Below are positions 13,175 to 24,178 of a stretch of 64,000 nt of DNA, in pieces. Below the pieces are notes generated by a model. That model was given only the letters and a program-made list of their open reading frames with translations, had not been told where the DNA came from and made no database searches. The stretch lies in contig BSBN01001687.1 of the NCBI GenBank assembly GCA_027924645.1, forward strand, positions 2,356,001-2,420,000, read 5' to 3'. The number at the start of each line of letters is the position of its first letter. Position 1 is the stretch's first letter. The translations under genes and the position numbers were made by a program. Source of the stretch: Cunninghamia lanceolata (lineage: Eukaryota; Streptophyta; Pinopsida; Cupressales; Cupressaceae).

Positions 13175-14684
13175 TGTTGGCAAGAGACACTGCTATGTTG
13201 AATTATTGAATGTTGTCATTGATGGCAACAAGGCAAAGAAGACATCACTTCGGAAGACCAACTTCATTTGGCAACAAGGCACAAGAGTATTCAAGACCGG
13301 AAGGCCAAAATGACTAAGTATGGATAGTGTTCAGAGTAAGGGACAAAAAGTGGATCAGTATGCCTCTGCAGATGAAGACCGGCAAATGCAGTTCAGGTAA
13401 GATGACTCATAGCTATTTGATGATGATATACTCCAGTGTTCAAGTCATGACTTCCTCCGGAAGTCATTTGAAGAAAATATCGAAGTCTGGATGAACAGAG
13501 GAAAGACAGGGACAGTGTACAGTGTGAAATAAAATCCGCATTTCTTCGCAAGGGCATATTTTGTTATGCGGTTTTGAAGTGTTGTAAACACTTGTATGAA
13601 GTGTCTAAATCCAGAGTTGTAAGATTTGAAGTCCACCGAAAAGATAGTTGCACGCTGCTGAATATTGCCAGTGTTTGACAGAGTTTGAGTGTGATAGAAT
13701 CTAAGTTCTGATGGTCCACATTCTGCTGCTAAAGAATATTTTTCTTTGTGGTTCTGAAGGTATGATGGGTGACATCTAAGGAGTCTTTGACATGATTTTG
13801 AGCAAGCCATGTGGTCCGCAATGAAAGTTGTGATCTGACAGTTGAATTGAATTAGTAGCAGTCTGAGTTTGAGGCCGACATGATAGTTTGATTTATGTGC
13901 GGTAAGTTCTATTGATTAGAACTTTATCCTAAGTGGATCTATAGTTGGAGCTGACATATGAGAAGATGTTTTTTGGGTCCGCAATGTATTTTGATGAATG
14001 GATTTGGCCGACAAGCTACAAGTCTATCAACTATACGCTTCATCTGAGTATGCCGACCTAATATGAAGATCTTAAGTGTTGCCGATATATATATGGGGTC
14101 GAATTCAGTGTTTGGTGTGTAATGCGAATATGAAGCGTGCGAAGAAGTACTGTGAATGTGATTGATGCGAGTATCAGAATAGCAGAGCAGAGATAGAAGA
14201 TCAGTGATGATGAAGATTTAAGACTTGGTATTTAGTTGCTAAATGATTGCACCCTAGCATACTAATAGATGCTGTTGCAGTATTCATATTCCTTATACAA
14301 TTTCACTTGTACTTGGCAGTGAGCCTGGCTATAAGCATTCAGTAGGGTTTAATAGCCCTCATTGTAATCTTTCTGGGTTTAGGGTTGTGGCAGTGAGCCT
14401 GCTAGACCTAGTCGTACTTTATGGCAGTGAACCAGCATGTTCTAGGCCCATGGAGCGACCAAGCCTGAACATTATCATTTGTAAAAGATTGTAATTTATA
14501 TTGAGCTAATCCTTTTTGTGGTTTTTCCCTTTCTTGGGTTTTCCTCGTAAAAATCTAATGTCTACGTGTCATGTTTTTATGGCTTGTATTTCTATGGTTA
14601 CCTTGCTTTTTGATTATTAAAGTTTGTAATTGGTTTAATTGTTTAAATTTAAGAATACTGATTCACCCCCCCTAGTATTCAACA
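13175..14684 (+). mobile_element. Solo (or partial) Sirevirus-like copia LTR
   Basis: It starts TGTTGGCAAGAGACACTGC and ends ATTCACCCCCCCTAGTATTC then AACA. The start matches the minus-strand LTR at 62615, which begins TGTTGGCAAGAGACATTGC, and both continue with a TGTTGTCATTGATGGCAAC-like block. Both also end in a run of C near AATCAG/ATTCA followed by CAACA. A TATA-like tract (GATATATATATGG) lies near 14082. The tail contains GTGGTTTTTCCCTTTCTTGG and CGTAAAAATCTAATG, typical of copia U5 regions. No polypurine tract precedes it and no primer site follows it, so it is probably a solo LTR. The flanks CTCTA and CTAAG are not a matching target duplication. At 1510 bp it is about 400 bp longer than its relative. 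Confidence 0.7.
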
Positions 14685-14822
14685 CTAAGCATTTTTTTAG
14701 GATATTTTCAAGCTTGAAGACCAGGTCTCCTCTGTTTTTGTCAAGGATATAGCAAGGAAGGTATATAGGTGAGAAACAAGCGTGATATAGTAAATGTGGA
14801 TAAGTGAAAAGAGCTATGAGAT

Positions 14823-15149
14823 ATGGCATGGTTGAAGACCCGATGCAAATTTATCTCTAAACCTACATGTTACTTCTCCAATTTATGCCTTGTTCTTGCA
14901 ATTCAACACTCAACACTAGATACAAAGGCACGTGAACTGTTTGATAGGACACCTCAAAGAGATGCCATCTCATGGAATGCAATGATTGTGAGATATGCAA
15001 AAAATGGATTTTTTGATAAGGCTTTAGAAACTTTCAAGCAAATGCAATTGGTGGGTGTAGAACCAAATTCTACAACCTTTGCCAACATCCTCCCTATCTG
15101 TTGCCAAAATGAGATCTTTGGAACAGGGTATGGACTGAAGGGGCAGTAA
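14823..15149 (+). pseudogene. Pentatricopeptide-repeat (PPR) protein fragment
   Basis: The open frame contains ARELFDRTPQRDAISWNAMI, then YAKNGFFDKALETFKQMQ and a GVEPNSTTFANILPIC stretch. This is the standard P/L/S-type PPR progression (RELFD, RD.SWNAMI, A...F..M, P....TF...L..C). PPR proteins bind organelle RNA and guide editing, splicing or stability. Only about two repeats remain. The upstream part degrades into unrelated sequence after the LTR at 14684, and the downstream part is cut at about 15140 by an AT-rich copia LTR end. It is a relic, not a functional gene. Confidence 0.7.
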
Positions 15150-15271
15150 TTATTTTATTGATTATAATTTGATGAACAGATATGGTATTTATAACCACAG
15201 TTGTGAACCACATGTAATTGAACAACCATAACCCTTGAGTGGTTAAACAATGTAATTATACTATGCTAACA
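15147..15271 (-). mobile_element. Copia-like short LTR end
   Basis: On the minus strand a run AAGGGGGGGAA (polypurine tract, 15272-15283) is followed by TGTTAGCATAGTATAATTAC. A TATAAATACC box and an AATAAAAT tract follow within 125 bp, ending where the PPR homology starts. The order polypurine tract, TG, TATA and poly(A) signal fits a 3' LTR entering the PPR gene. The other end of the element was not identified. Confidence 0.45.
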
Positions 15272-15283
15272 TTCCCCCCCTTA

Positions 15284-18200
15284 TTACATTGTCCCTGCAA
15301 TAGTACCAAGGGACCCCCCTGAATGCTAATATACTCAACAAAGCTGATTACATAATATGAATACATATTTTATAGAAGATCTTTTCCTAAAGAACAAATC
15401 CTGAACCAAGCGGGGCTCCATCATGCTGTCTCGTCTGCCTTCCGAAAGGCATAGCTTCGAGTTGTGTTCTTGAGCTCTTTAGTCCCAAACTCTCAAATCA
15501 GTCTTGAATTATTCGACAATGAACCCTAAGAGATACGACAGATCTCTGCCATTGTCTAGTGACCGCGAAAGGGTATAATTCTCGATCATATACTCTTTGA
15601 AGCTCGCTGGACAACAATCCATATTGAGCTCAACACCAAATCCCAAACCTGTCTCCAAAACAAAATCTTCACAAAACATACATTCTTCAAATCCGTCAGT
15701 ATTAACAAAGAAAAACAAAACAACCAGAACCAAAAACGCTTCTCATGCAAAGCATCATCTCAAAGCGAGAAGCTAACTTGAGATGATGGAAAATCTTCCA
15801 TCCTTCAATGTCGCCTACCTCCAATATGACCTTGTTACATTTTAACCAACTGATGTCTTGGATGAGTCTTTGGAAGCCTCATCAGGTGTAGTATAAATGG
15901 CCTCGAGAGAACAAACAATGTTTGATGTAGCCATGATAAAATAAAATGAACAAAGTGTCGGATTCTACCAAAAGTGCACCTTTTACAATATAGTGTAAAC
16001 ACAAATATATCCTTATAACTCCAATGTTTTTCGCCCTATTACTCCAAAAATTTAATTAGTTAAATCAACAAAGAAAATTCAAACAACTTCTCAGTTTACA
16101 CCTTATATAGTTTTGATCCTGTGACCACTTACAATAATATCAAAATCATATACCAACTCCACTACACACATTTATATGCGAGGTTTGTTGAATAGTTACA
16201 TATGCATCGACTTGAGTGAAATTTAAGTTTTACTTACCACCTTTTTAAAAAAAAAATAGTAGTTTAGAAACTAGATTCGGAGCACTACAAATCTTGTTTT
16301 TAGCACATCTAATTTTGAGTATGGCTATTTTCAATTTCTCATCCAAAATTAGTTTTTATAGATTTTAGAAAAAAAAAAAAAGTGGCCACTTTTGACCCCC
16401 TTTTGGTCCCCCATTTCCATGCACATATCTAAAACTAGAAGTAAAACTAAAAGAAATAAATTACCAAACTCAAAGGCTTGTGAAGTGACTTCAAGATTTG
16501 TGTTGCACAATGAATGAAAGGGTATTTATAGGTAGAAATGAGAGGGAAGGGATGGAGAGATAAGATTGAAATAATTAGTTAACTGAAGAAGAAATGGAAA
16601 CTTTGTCATGAATAGGCTAGAAGATACAAAGAAAACTAGAGAAAATTAAAAGAAAACAAAAGTGAACTCAAAGAGATTTAGGAAACAATTTAGAAGATAT
16701 ACAATTTGATCATAAGTTCACAATGGAAAGAAAGAGAGAAAATGATGAGTTGGTATAAAAATGAAAGCTAAAATGGGTTAAAAATCAAGAAGAAAAGCTA
16801 AAAGAAAGAGTTATTTCGCACATTGAAAAATGATAGGGTTGCCCCTTCAAAAAGAGAGTTGCTTGTTTTTTCCGAGGGTCACCCAAGCAACCCTACAACT
16901 CAAGGATGGGTTGCCTGGGTAACCTATAAGGTCAACGGGGTGACCCTAAGAAGAGGATCGGGAATGGTTAGGAAAATGTGAGGTTTGGAAACTCAATTTT
17001 GGGGTTGAAGAAGATGGTCAAGGAGGGGAAAATCATAAGGGATATGTCACCAAGAGTGAAACTATTGAGAGGAGTGTAATTCACACATATGTGGCCATGA
17101 TTAGGACCTCTATATCATCATCAAACTGTCATATTGGCCTAATGTGATTTTGGTACTTACAGACACCACACAAATTTAATATCTCAGTTACATTATCAAC
17201 CACACTCTAGTATTCATGTTGACTTGGAGAAAATCAAGGTGATTCAAGACTGGCCTATCCCATGCAATCTCAGAATTTCTAAGAGTGGGCATTCTCTCCT
17301 TCACTTTGGGCTCAACTAGACCCAAGATGATATTCCTAGATACATCTTTTGTAGGATTTACAACAAATAATGATAAACTAAATTAAACCTTTGTAGCTAT
17401 ACTCAATGTATGCTTAGCACCAAAAGTTGTCACTAGGCTAAATAATTCTTTAAGTTGGAGAATGTTCTCTTATCTTCACAAGATTTTTCAAGATTCTTCA
17501 CAGGCCTTTGAGCCTCTTTCTTCATTTCTTTCTTTAGTTTTTCAAAGCTTCAAAGCTTTCATTAGTTTTCATTATTGCATAGCTTCAGAGCTCCCCCTTT
17601 TGAGAGGCAATTTCATTTGTGCATCCAAGCTTTGCAGGTTTTTTCTCTCCACATAGCATTCTTATGCTTGTGTAGGACTTATGTGCCTTTTATTTTATTG
17701 TTGCTATGCCAAGCTTTGCTAAAATCTTCTCTTTGCGTCATTACGTTGCCCATATTGCAAGCCATAGTGCTCATTAGCTCACATTGAGTCACATCTCGAA
17801 GCTTTCTTAAGCTCTTTTGCATCCCTTCCCTGTTGTTGCCAAGAGAAGATCCCCGCTACTACAAGAGGACAAAGAGGTTGCCTACTAGGCACAAGGATTC
17901 CTGAGGGTAGTGGAGGCTCATGCGTCTCACATTTCATGTTTTTTAATGCTTTTTTTCATTGTGGTAGTAATTAATTAGTCCAAAATTGCTCTTGGGAATA
18001 GTAAATACATGTTACAATTTCCTTGATAAATTAGTTTACTTCCAAGTTGTTTTGCATTCTTAGATTAGTTTATTTTCAAGTTCTTTCATTTCCTAGAGTA
18101 ATTAGATTCAAAATACCAATAAAATACAAAAACACAGATTAAGATTGCATTAGGTAAACACATTTTAGAATTGCATTCATATTTAGATTAATTAAAAGCA

Positions 18201-19658
18201 CTTTCTTTTCGGAAAAAGCCATAAAAAGAACAAAAACACTATCTTGCATACATATAGGTTGCATACATTCAAAAAATAGAAAAACAACAAAAACATAGGC
18301 ATGACATGAGGTTCGAAAACCCTCGATTTCATCATGAGGTCAACTAAGGTCAAAACAAGGTGAAAACTCAAGTAAACCCTCGATTTCATCACGAGGTCAA
18401 CACTAGTCAACACAAAGTCAATCAACGCAAAGCAAAGCAAATTAAACCTTAGGTCATATACTTTAAGTCAAACACAAGTCAACTCAAGGTTAACTCTACC
18501 AACTATCTTGGTTTAGGCAAATGAATGTGCCCTGGGCTTAGGGGTGAGTGGGTGAGGATGATCCAAGAGGATATCGAAGAGTTACACCCTAGGCCTCAAC
18601 ACAATCAATTAACAATCCAAGAACAACATAGGCTAAGGTTACCTCAAACACACGTCATCATACAACAATTTGAAGAGAGACTCCAACTTGATAGAAACAT
18701 AAAAGAAAACAATTGACAACCCACTCAACATTAGAATAGTCAGAATCCAAATAGGAGAACAATAACCAGTGACCCTTCGGGTCAAATAATTATCTCAACT
18801 ACAACGGTCACAGAACACCATATACGCAACAATACCCAAGAAAGGCCCCAGGACCGGCCGACTGCTCTTCGCGAAGTCCAGGTCTCAAGCGAGCAGGACT
18901 GCCCTTGTGTCTCGTCTCCTCTCGACTGGTTTCTACCACAAGAGCAAGAGTGATGTGGAGGTTCAAGTTCGGCCTATGGCAAGAAGAGGGTCATGTGTGC
19001 TCCATCAAAGCTGACTTGACCGCCCCGTGCAACCGCATAACATCTTCAAGTGTACAAAACCTACATAATAGAGCAAAGATGTGCAATGAGTAGCTTGTCT
19101 CACACAAATAAAAATAGTCACAATTTTGTAAATTGAATTTTACTATCAACGATCTTGAAAAGAAGGGGAGAGTACAGTTAGAAAAAAATTGCATGTACAA
19201 AAAAGTGGTATGATGTTTGACCCTATGTGGTAGCCATAGGATTGTAGAGAAAAAGAAGACTGATAGACTTGTACAATAGTAGTAATGGATATACAATTTG
19301 AAAAAATAACAAAATAAATAGAAAGAAAAAGACAATACACATTATTTCAGTATTGCATGAAACTCAATTGTTCTCCAATACACTAATGAATCTCTTTTTC
19401 TTTAACCGTAAGCATGTGTGGATATAAATAGGCACATAAAAAATGGTTATACACATCAAGCATAAATCATGCAAAAGAAAAACATGAGTGCTTTAAAACA
19501 TGGGTCAAAATTTAAAAAAACCCAAAATAGCACCAATTTTATTTCAAAAATAGAAAAAACCATCCCTCCCAACTATTAAACATGGAAAATATACAAGGAT
19601 GACATGACATATCGAATGCTATTATGTCTTGTGGTAATGATTTGTCTAGACATGATGA
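15284..19658. other. No confirmed gene; anonymous repeat-derived DNA
   Basis: A 74-codon minus frame (15509-15733) resembles no family I know; it may belong to the element ending at 15271. At about 18315 and 18373 the words AAACCCTCGATTTCATCA and GAGGTCAAC recur, a 58-bp spaced duplication. A GC-richer block at 18841-19070 stands out from its AT-rich surroundings but has no clean frame on either strand. Confidence 0.4.
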
Positions 19659-19730
19659 GAGTCTCTATGTAGGCACCTGTAATTGTCTACAATGGAGTCT
19701 CTATGTAGGCCCCTGTAATTGTCTACAATG
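19659..19730. repeat. 36-bp tandem duplication
   Basis: The unit GAGTCTCTATGTAGGC, CCTGTAATTGTCTACAATG occurs twice in tandem with one visible difference (CACC versus CCCC). Confidence 0.85.
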
Positions 19731-19974
19731 TCAACATTTGAGTGTTAGCGACAAAATATGTCCCCCCTTCAATTGGTTCCATCCATCATATGCAAAGAAT
19801 TGAAGGAGAAGGAAAATATGTAAATGTAAGAATGCACGTAAAGTAATGATTGTAATAAATGCATTATGTAAGAAGTAAAACATCTCAAATGATAAGCATA
19901 TCAAGCACATGGGTTGAAGATAATCATGAAGGAATAAAATGTTGCTTCTACTATAAGCAAATGAATTTGTGATG

Positions 19975-19979
19975 TAGCC
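19975..19979. repeat. Target site duplication (left), TAGCC
   Basis: TAGCC directly precedes the left LTR and is repeated directly after the right LTR (32781-32785), as expected for integrase-made 5-bp duplications. Confidence 0.85.
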
Positions 19980-20929
19980 TGTATACACCTAAAAATGACA
20001 TGACTCTACTTAAATAAATATTTTAAATATTTATTTCATCTTCATATTCTTCTATCAATAAATAAATAAATTACATTTATTTAATTAATTTCATCTCTAT
20101 CAACTTTATTCTTCTAAAATAATTAAATAATTTTAATTATTTAATTAAATATTTCATTCTTCCAAATTTAAATAAAATGCAAATTTATTTAAATATTTTA
20201 TTTATTCTTTCAAATTATCTACAAGTAATTAAATAAATCTATTTATTTAATTATGCTTTCTTATCTTCTAAAAAAACTTCAATATCTTCTAAAAATAAAT
20301 TCTTCTTGTCATACAAAAGCAAAAGTTGAGTTAACTCATTTAAAGCTATCAACAAAGCTCTTAAATTAGAAAAATATATTCTAATTTAATAAATGAAAAC
20401 TCATCCTCATCAAGAAAGCAGTTAACTCAACAAAGCTTCTTTTTAAATGACACATGTCCTTCTTCTATTTGTGCATGTTTTCTTGAACATTCTCCTCCGT
20501 TGATCTTCTCATTTCTTCTCCACCATTGATCTTCTCTTACACAACTCTATAAATACAACCCTCTTATTCTATTTCAGAATCGATCATTCGAGTAAACTTA
20601 TGCTGCAGGAATTATAGCGCGCCATTGGCACCCCCATTTCCATACCATCTACCATTCATTTCATAGTGTGTTGAAGTTCATCTTTAACCCACCAAGTATC
20701 AGAGCCATTTCTCCTTGTCATCTTGAGGAATCGAAGCAAGGAAGCAAGCTTCTTGAGGGCCATCTTCATCACCGAAAGATCAAGAAAGAATAGGCGAGCA
20801 ATGGAAGTTGCAAGGTAAAAGGTTGTGAGTATCATCTCATTTCTTATTTTAAATCTCCTTTTTATTTTTATATTCCATTGATGTTTGGGTTCTTATTATT
20901 CATTTGATTATCCCATTTTTACCTTTACA
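19980..20929 (+). repeat. 5' LTR of the Tat element
   Basis: 950 bp with TG..CA ends and a short terminal inversion (TGTA/TACA). It is AT-rich in U3. A TATA box TATAAATA lies at 20548-20555 (32400-32407 in the other LTR), so transcription should start about 30 bp downstream. It contains AAGTATCAGAGCC near 20692, close to the tRNA-iMet primer site word but inside the LTR. Confidence 0.92.
20548..20555 (+). promoter_or_regulatory. TATA box of the Tat LTR
   Basis: TATAAATA is preserved identically in both LTRs, in a region that elsewhere has substitutions. It is the likely Pol II core promoter of the element. Confidence 0.7.
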
Positions 20930-20952
20930 TTTCTGGCGCCCACCGTGGGGCT
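20930..20952 (+). other. Primer binding site of the Tat element
   Basis: TTTCTGGCGCCCACCGTGGG starts at the LTR end. TGGCGCC-type sites at this position are common in Tat and Athila relatives. The tRNA (possibly Arg, as reported for Ogre) is an inference. Confidence 0.65.
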
Positions 20953-21013
20953 CTTGCCCCTAATCTAACCAAAAATCCAAGTTTCTTAGTGACAGGGTTC
21001 GTACAAGTTTCCG

Positions 21014-21362
21014 TACAGGTTCAATCGGTGCATCTGAGCAATCCCGTGGCGCATCTACAACCTGTTCCAGCGCACACAGTCTTCTGGCACATACATCCTC
21101 CAAGCCGACGCATCTGACCATTGTTCTGGCGCTTTTACAACTACGGCGCATACATCCCCTATTCCGACGCTTTCACCTCCCGTTCCAGCACATGCATCCT
21201 AATACACGGCGCTTTCATAACTTCTTACGACGCATTTGTCAAATTAACGCATTTACATCTTCTTCCTACGCCTTTGACACGTCTTAGCACATCTGTACAA
21301 TGACGCTTACAGCCTCTGTTTCTGCGCATTCAGACTGTATAACGGCGCATCTGATCTGTCAC
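21014..21362 (+). repeat. Leader repeat block A: phased GCGCAT-like units
   Basis: About 17 variants of GGCGCATCTG (GACGCATCTG, AGCGCACAC, GGCGCTTTCA, AACGCATTTAC and so on) recur every ~20 nt, often followed by CCTGTTC or similar. The block lies directly after the primer site and has no long open frame. Confidence 0.7.
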
Positions 21363-21799
21363 TGTAGTTTTTAGGATTTCTTCTGTTTTTTCTGATTAAC
21401 ACTAACGTTTGTTTTGCAGGATTAAGAGCTGGGTAGATCATTTAGCTGCATTGATTAATTCACTTAGATTAATTAAGGGAAAAAGTAAAAAAAAATGCAT
21501 GCATACAAATCTCATGTAGTCTTTAACTAGGAGGATAGTAACTAAACTACTGCTATCTTTGCATATTGCTATCTTCTTTAGTTTTAGAACATTGCAAATC
21601 TCACAAACGGAATGAATATTGCTATCTTTTTAACCACTTCAAAGTTAACAAATGCGTGAGTGCCCAAGTAGATAGCCCATTTAGTTTTTTTCCTTTTAAC
21701 TACGTTTGGATTAATCACTGTCTTTTGTGTTTGTTGAATGGCAATAGGCTTATGCTCTCCCCTTTACTGGGTGACCAGAACGCAAGACTTGTTATTCCC

Positions 21800-22340
21800 T
21801 TTGTATAACCTTTAGAGGGGCCTGCCCTTGGATGCCCGCTTGTCTAAGTGGGAACGACCCTGAGTGGTAACAGGCTAAAACCAAGCTCTACCAATCCACT
21901 TAAAATAAATTGTGCTTGAGGCGAAAGCCTCCTGCAATGAGTGCTGTTGTGTTACACCGATGACCAACCTCCTCCAAAACCCTCAAGGCGTAACCCTTGG
22001 AGGTTGGGAGACTCCACAACGGAGAGTAGTGCCGCCGCACGTGTAACCACTTGAACGGTTGCCTTGACTACTTAGCCACTTGTTTAGTATACCAAAAACC
22101 CCTATTTGTTGACACAAAAGGCGGAGCCTTTGAAGTGGGCCTGATTCATGTGATTCTTAGTAGAGGTAGCAGGGACAATCCTAAGATTCGGTGGGGGTAT
22201 GAGCCTAAGGAAACCCGGATCTGGTATGCATGAGAAGTGAGTGCCGTGGAGGGGAGCTGGTGCTACCAGATCCTGGCGCCACATGCTTAGAATATGCATA
22301 GCCAGGGGATTCAACAAATACTGTTCTATCCAACCTATGT
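21800..22340 (+). other. Hairpin-rich leader block of the Tat element
   Basis: This GC-richer block in an AT-rich element has several clean stems. GAGGC-GAAA-GCCTC (21918-21931) has a GNRA-type loop. CCAACCTCC (21964-21972) pairs with GGAGGTTGG (21999-22007) around an inner CAAGG/CCTTG stem. AAAGGC-GGA-GCCTTT lies at 22117-22131. It may be an RNA packaging or translation signal. The function is inferred only from position and structure. Confidence 0.5.
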
Positions 22341-22539
22341 TGTACTTGTTTTTGTGTCAAAAAGTCCAAAAATACAAAAAAATAACAAAAGATAAAAATC
22401 ATGAAATTTCTATGCGCTTGCTGTGTCTTTTGCCATAATTGAAACTCAAAATTCAAGAAAAGACCAAGTTTTCACCCAAAAACAATTTAAAAAAAAAAAC
22501 GTTTCAAAAACTCTATAATTTCAAACTAAAAAACCAGAA

Positions 22540-22692
22540 CGACGCTTTTGATTTGACCTACGGCGCATTTGTGTAAACTTGTAGCGCATTTGCTACCTGT
22601 TGCAGTGCATTTGAAAATTGTCAAAGTTGCACATTTGATCCGACCTGTGGCGCATTTACACTCTGTTGCGGCACATTTATTGCTGCGCATCC
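22540..22692 (+). repeat. Leader repeat block B: phased GCGCATTTG units
   Basis: About eight units (GGCGCATTTGTG, AGCGCATTTGC, AGTGCATTTG, TTGCACATTTGATC, GGCGCATTTAC) recur every ~21 nt. They clearly belong to the same repeat family as block A but sit on the other side of the hairpin-rich block. In one frame the period is 7 codons (VAHLxxx). Confidence 0.7.
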
Positions 22693-23202
22693 AAAACAGA
22701 AAGCTATTCCGTACCTTCCAAGAGAAAAATTGTCAACTTTTCAAAAACCATTTCAAACCTATCTCAGTTTTCCAAGATCTGATTAGAATCGTGCAAATCA
22801 ACCATTTCCCTCTTCTTCCACACCATAATTGTTTTTCATCATCTAAAATCTCATAAAATTCTTCCAAAATCCTACAAGGTTAGAACCAAGCTATTCATTG
22901 ATCGCATCAAACCTCAAACAAACCTCGTGAGTCTCCACTATCAAGGATCACTTATCCTTCTCTATCGGAACTCCACTAGTGGCTTGTGCAAGACTAGTCC
23001 ACATCAAGTAAACGGATTTCTATCATCCTTACTTTGACTATCGTTTTGTACACCCAACTTGTTTGACACCAACTTGATCTAAGGAGAACCTTGCTCAAAC
23101 CTTGGCACATTCTAGAACTTCTTGTTCAAAACTTTCAAACTCGCTCCATCCATAATGGATAATGGATAACTATCGAGGAAATATAACTCTTGTTGAAATC
23201 TG

Positions 23203-24178
23203 TTGTCCATGCCAAAATTTGATAAATATCGAGGAAAGGGTGATCCAAGGGACCATATTAGGGAGTTTAACGCTGCTTGTCTTGAAGTCGCACACAATGA
23301 CACTTACCTTATGCAACTATTTCCACGAAGCTTGGGAGGACAAGCCATGGAGTGGTTTTCTAGACTACCACCCGGCATTAGAACATTTAACGAACTTGTG
23401 GACAAATTTGTCACACACTTCTATAATATTGAGCATGACACCTTAATCTTAGATCTTTGTAACACCAAGCAAAAATGTGGAGAATCTTTCACCGCCTTCC
23501 TACAAAGATGGAGACAGTTGGCAAGTAAATGCCCACATCAAATGCTGGAAATGTTTGTCCATAACTTACAAACTGACCTAAGCTATCAGATACAAGTCCA
23601 ATGTCCTACTTCCTTTAGTAAGGTCATTGAGATGGGTCTAATCATTGAAAAAACTTTAATCGTAAAGGGTCAAATAAAGTTCTATAAGGACACTCCTAGT
23701 ACCAACACTAACGTAGATAAACCAAGATTCTGGACAAAGAATAAAAACATTGTGAACGATGGGGTGGTAGATGCCAAGAATGCGGCACCAAAGAACCAAT
23801 CTTCAACTTATCAACTCCTCAAAACAACCCCCGCAAAACAAACTAAGAAACACTGAATCATGGTTTACAAATTTTCAACCTAGGAGAAAATTCACACCTT
23901 TGGGAGAATCATTGGAAACCGCTCTACGGAAGTTAATCACAAGTAAGATCATAACACTTCCAACAGCGCGGGAATGTGAACCAAAAGTCAAACCTCCTTG
24001 GTGGAACGACAATGATTTCTGTGAGTACCACCAAAATAGGGGGCACAAAACCAACGACTGCATTGCGCTCAAGCACACTATCCAAGATTTGATCAAGCAA
24101 AAAAAAGTGTCACTTGATGGACATACCTCTAATAATGATCACCGGGCATTCAAGGATCCTCTTCCCAACTATGAGTAG
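23203..24178 (+). pseudogene. gag: gag of the Tat element
   Basis: The first 217 codons start MPKFDKYRGKGDPRDHI and include GGQAMEWFSRLPPGIRTFNE, the gag core that builds the particle. Near 23830-23856 the homology moves to the next frame, a frameshift. The second frame carries a zinc knuckle with the spacing C-x2-H-x4-H-x4-C (CEYHQNRGHKTNDC, about 24022-24063) that would bind RNA. A TAG at 24176-24178 ends this frame before the protease. ATGs at 23155 and 23162 lie just upstream, and either could have been the ancestral start if small indels occurred. Confidence 0.85.

Noticed and set aside
18841..19070. GC-richer block as a host exon
   Set aside because: All three forward frames have stops or no recognisable motif, and no convincing splice sites flank it.
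20000..20280. AT-rich inverted words (TTTAATTATTTAATTAAA type) as an origin
   Set aside because: They are low-complexity LTR sequence present in both LTRs.
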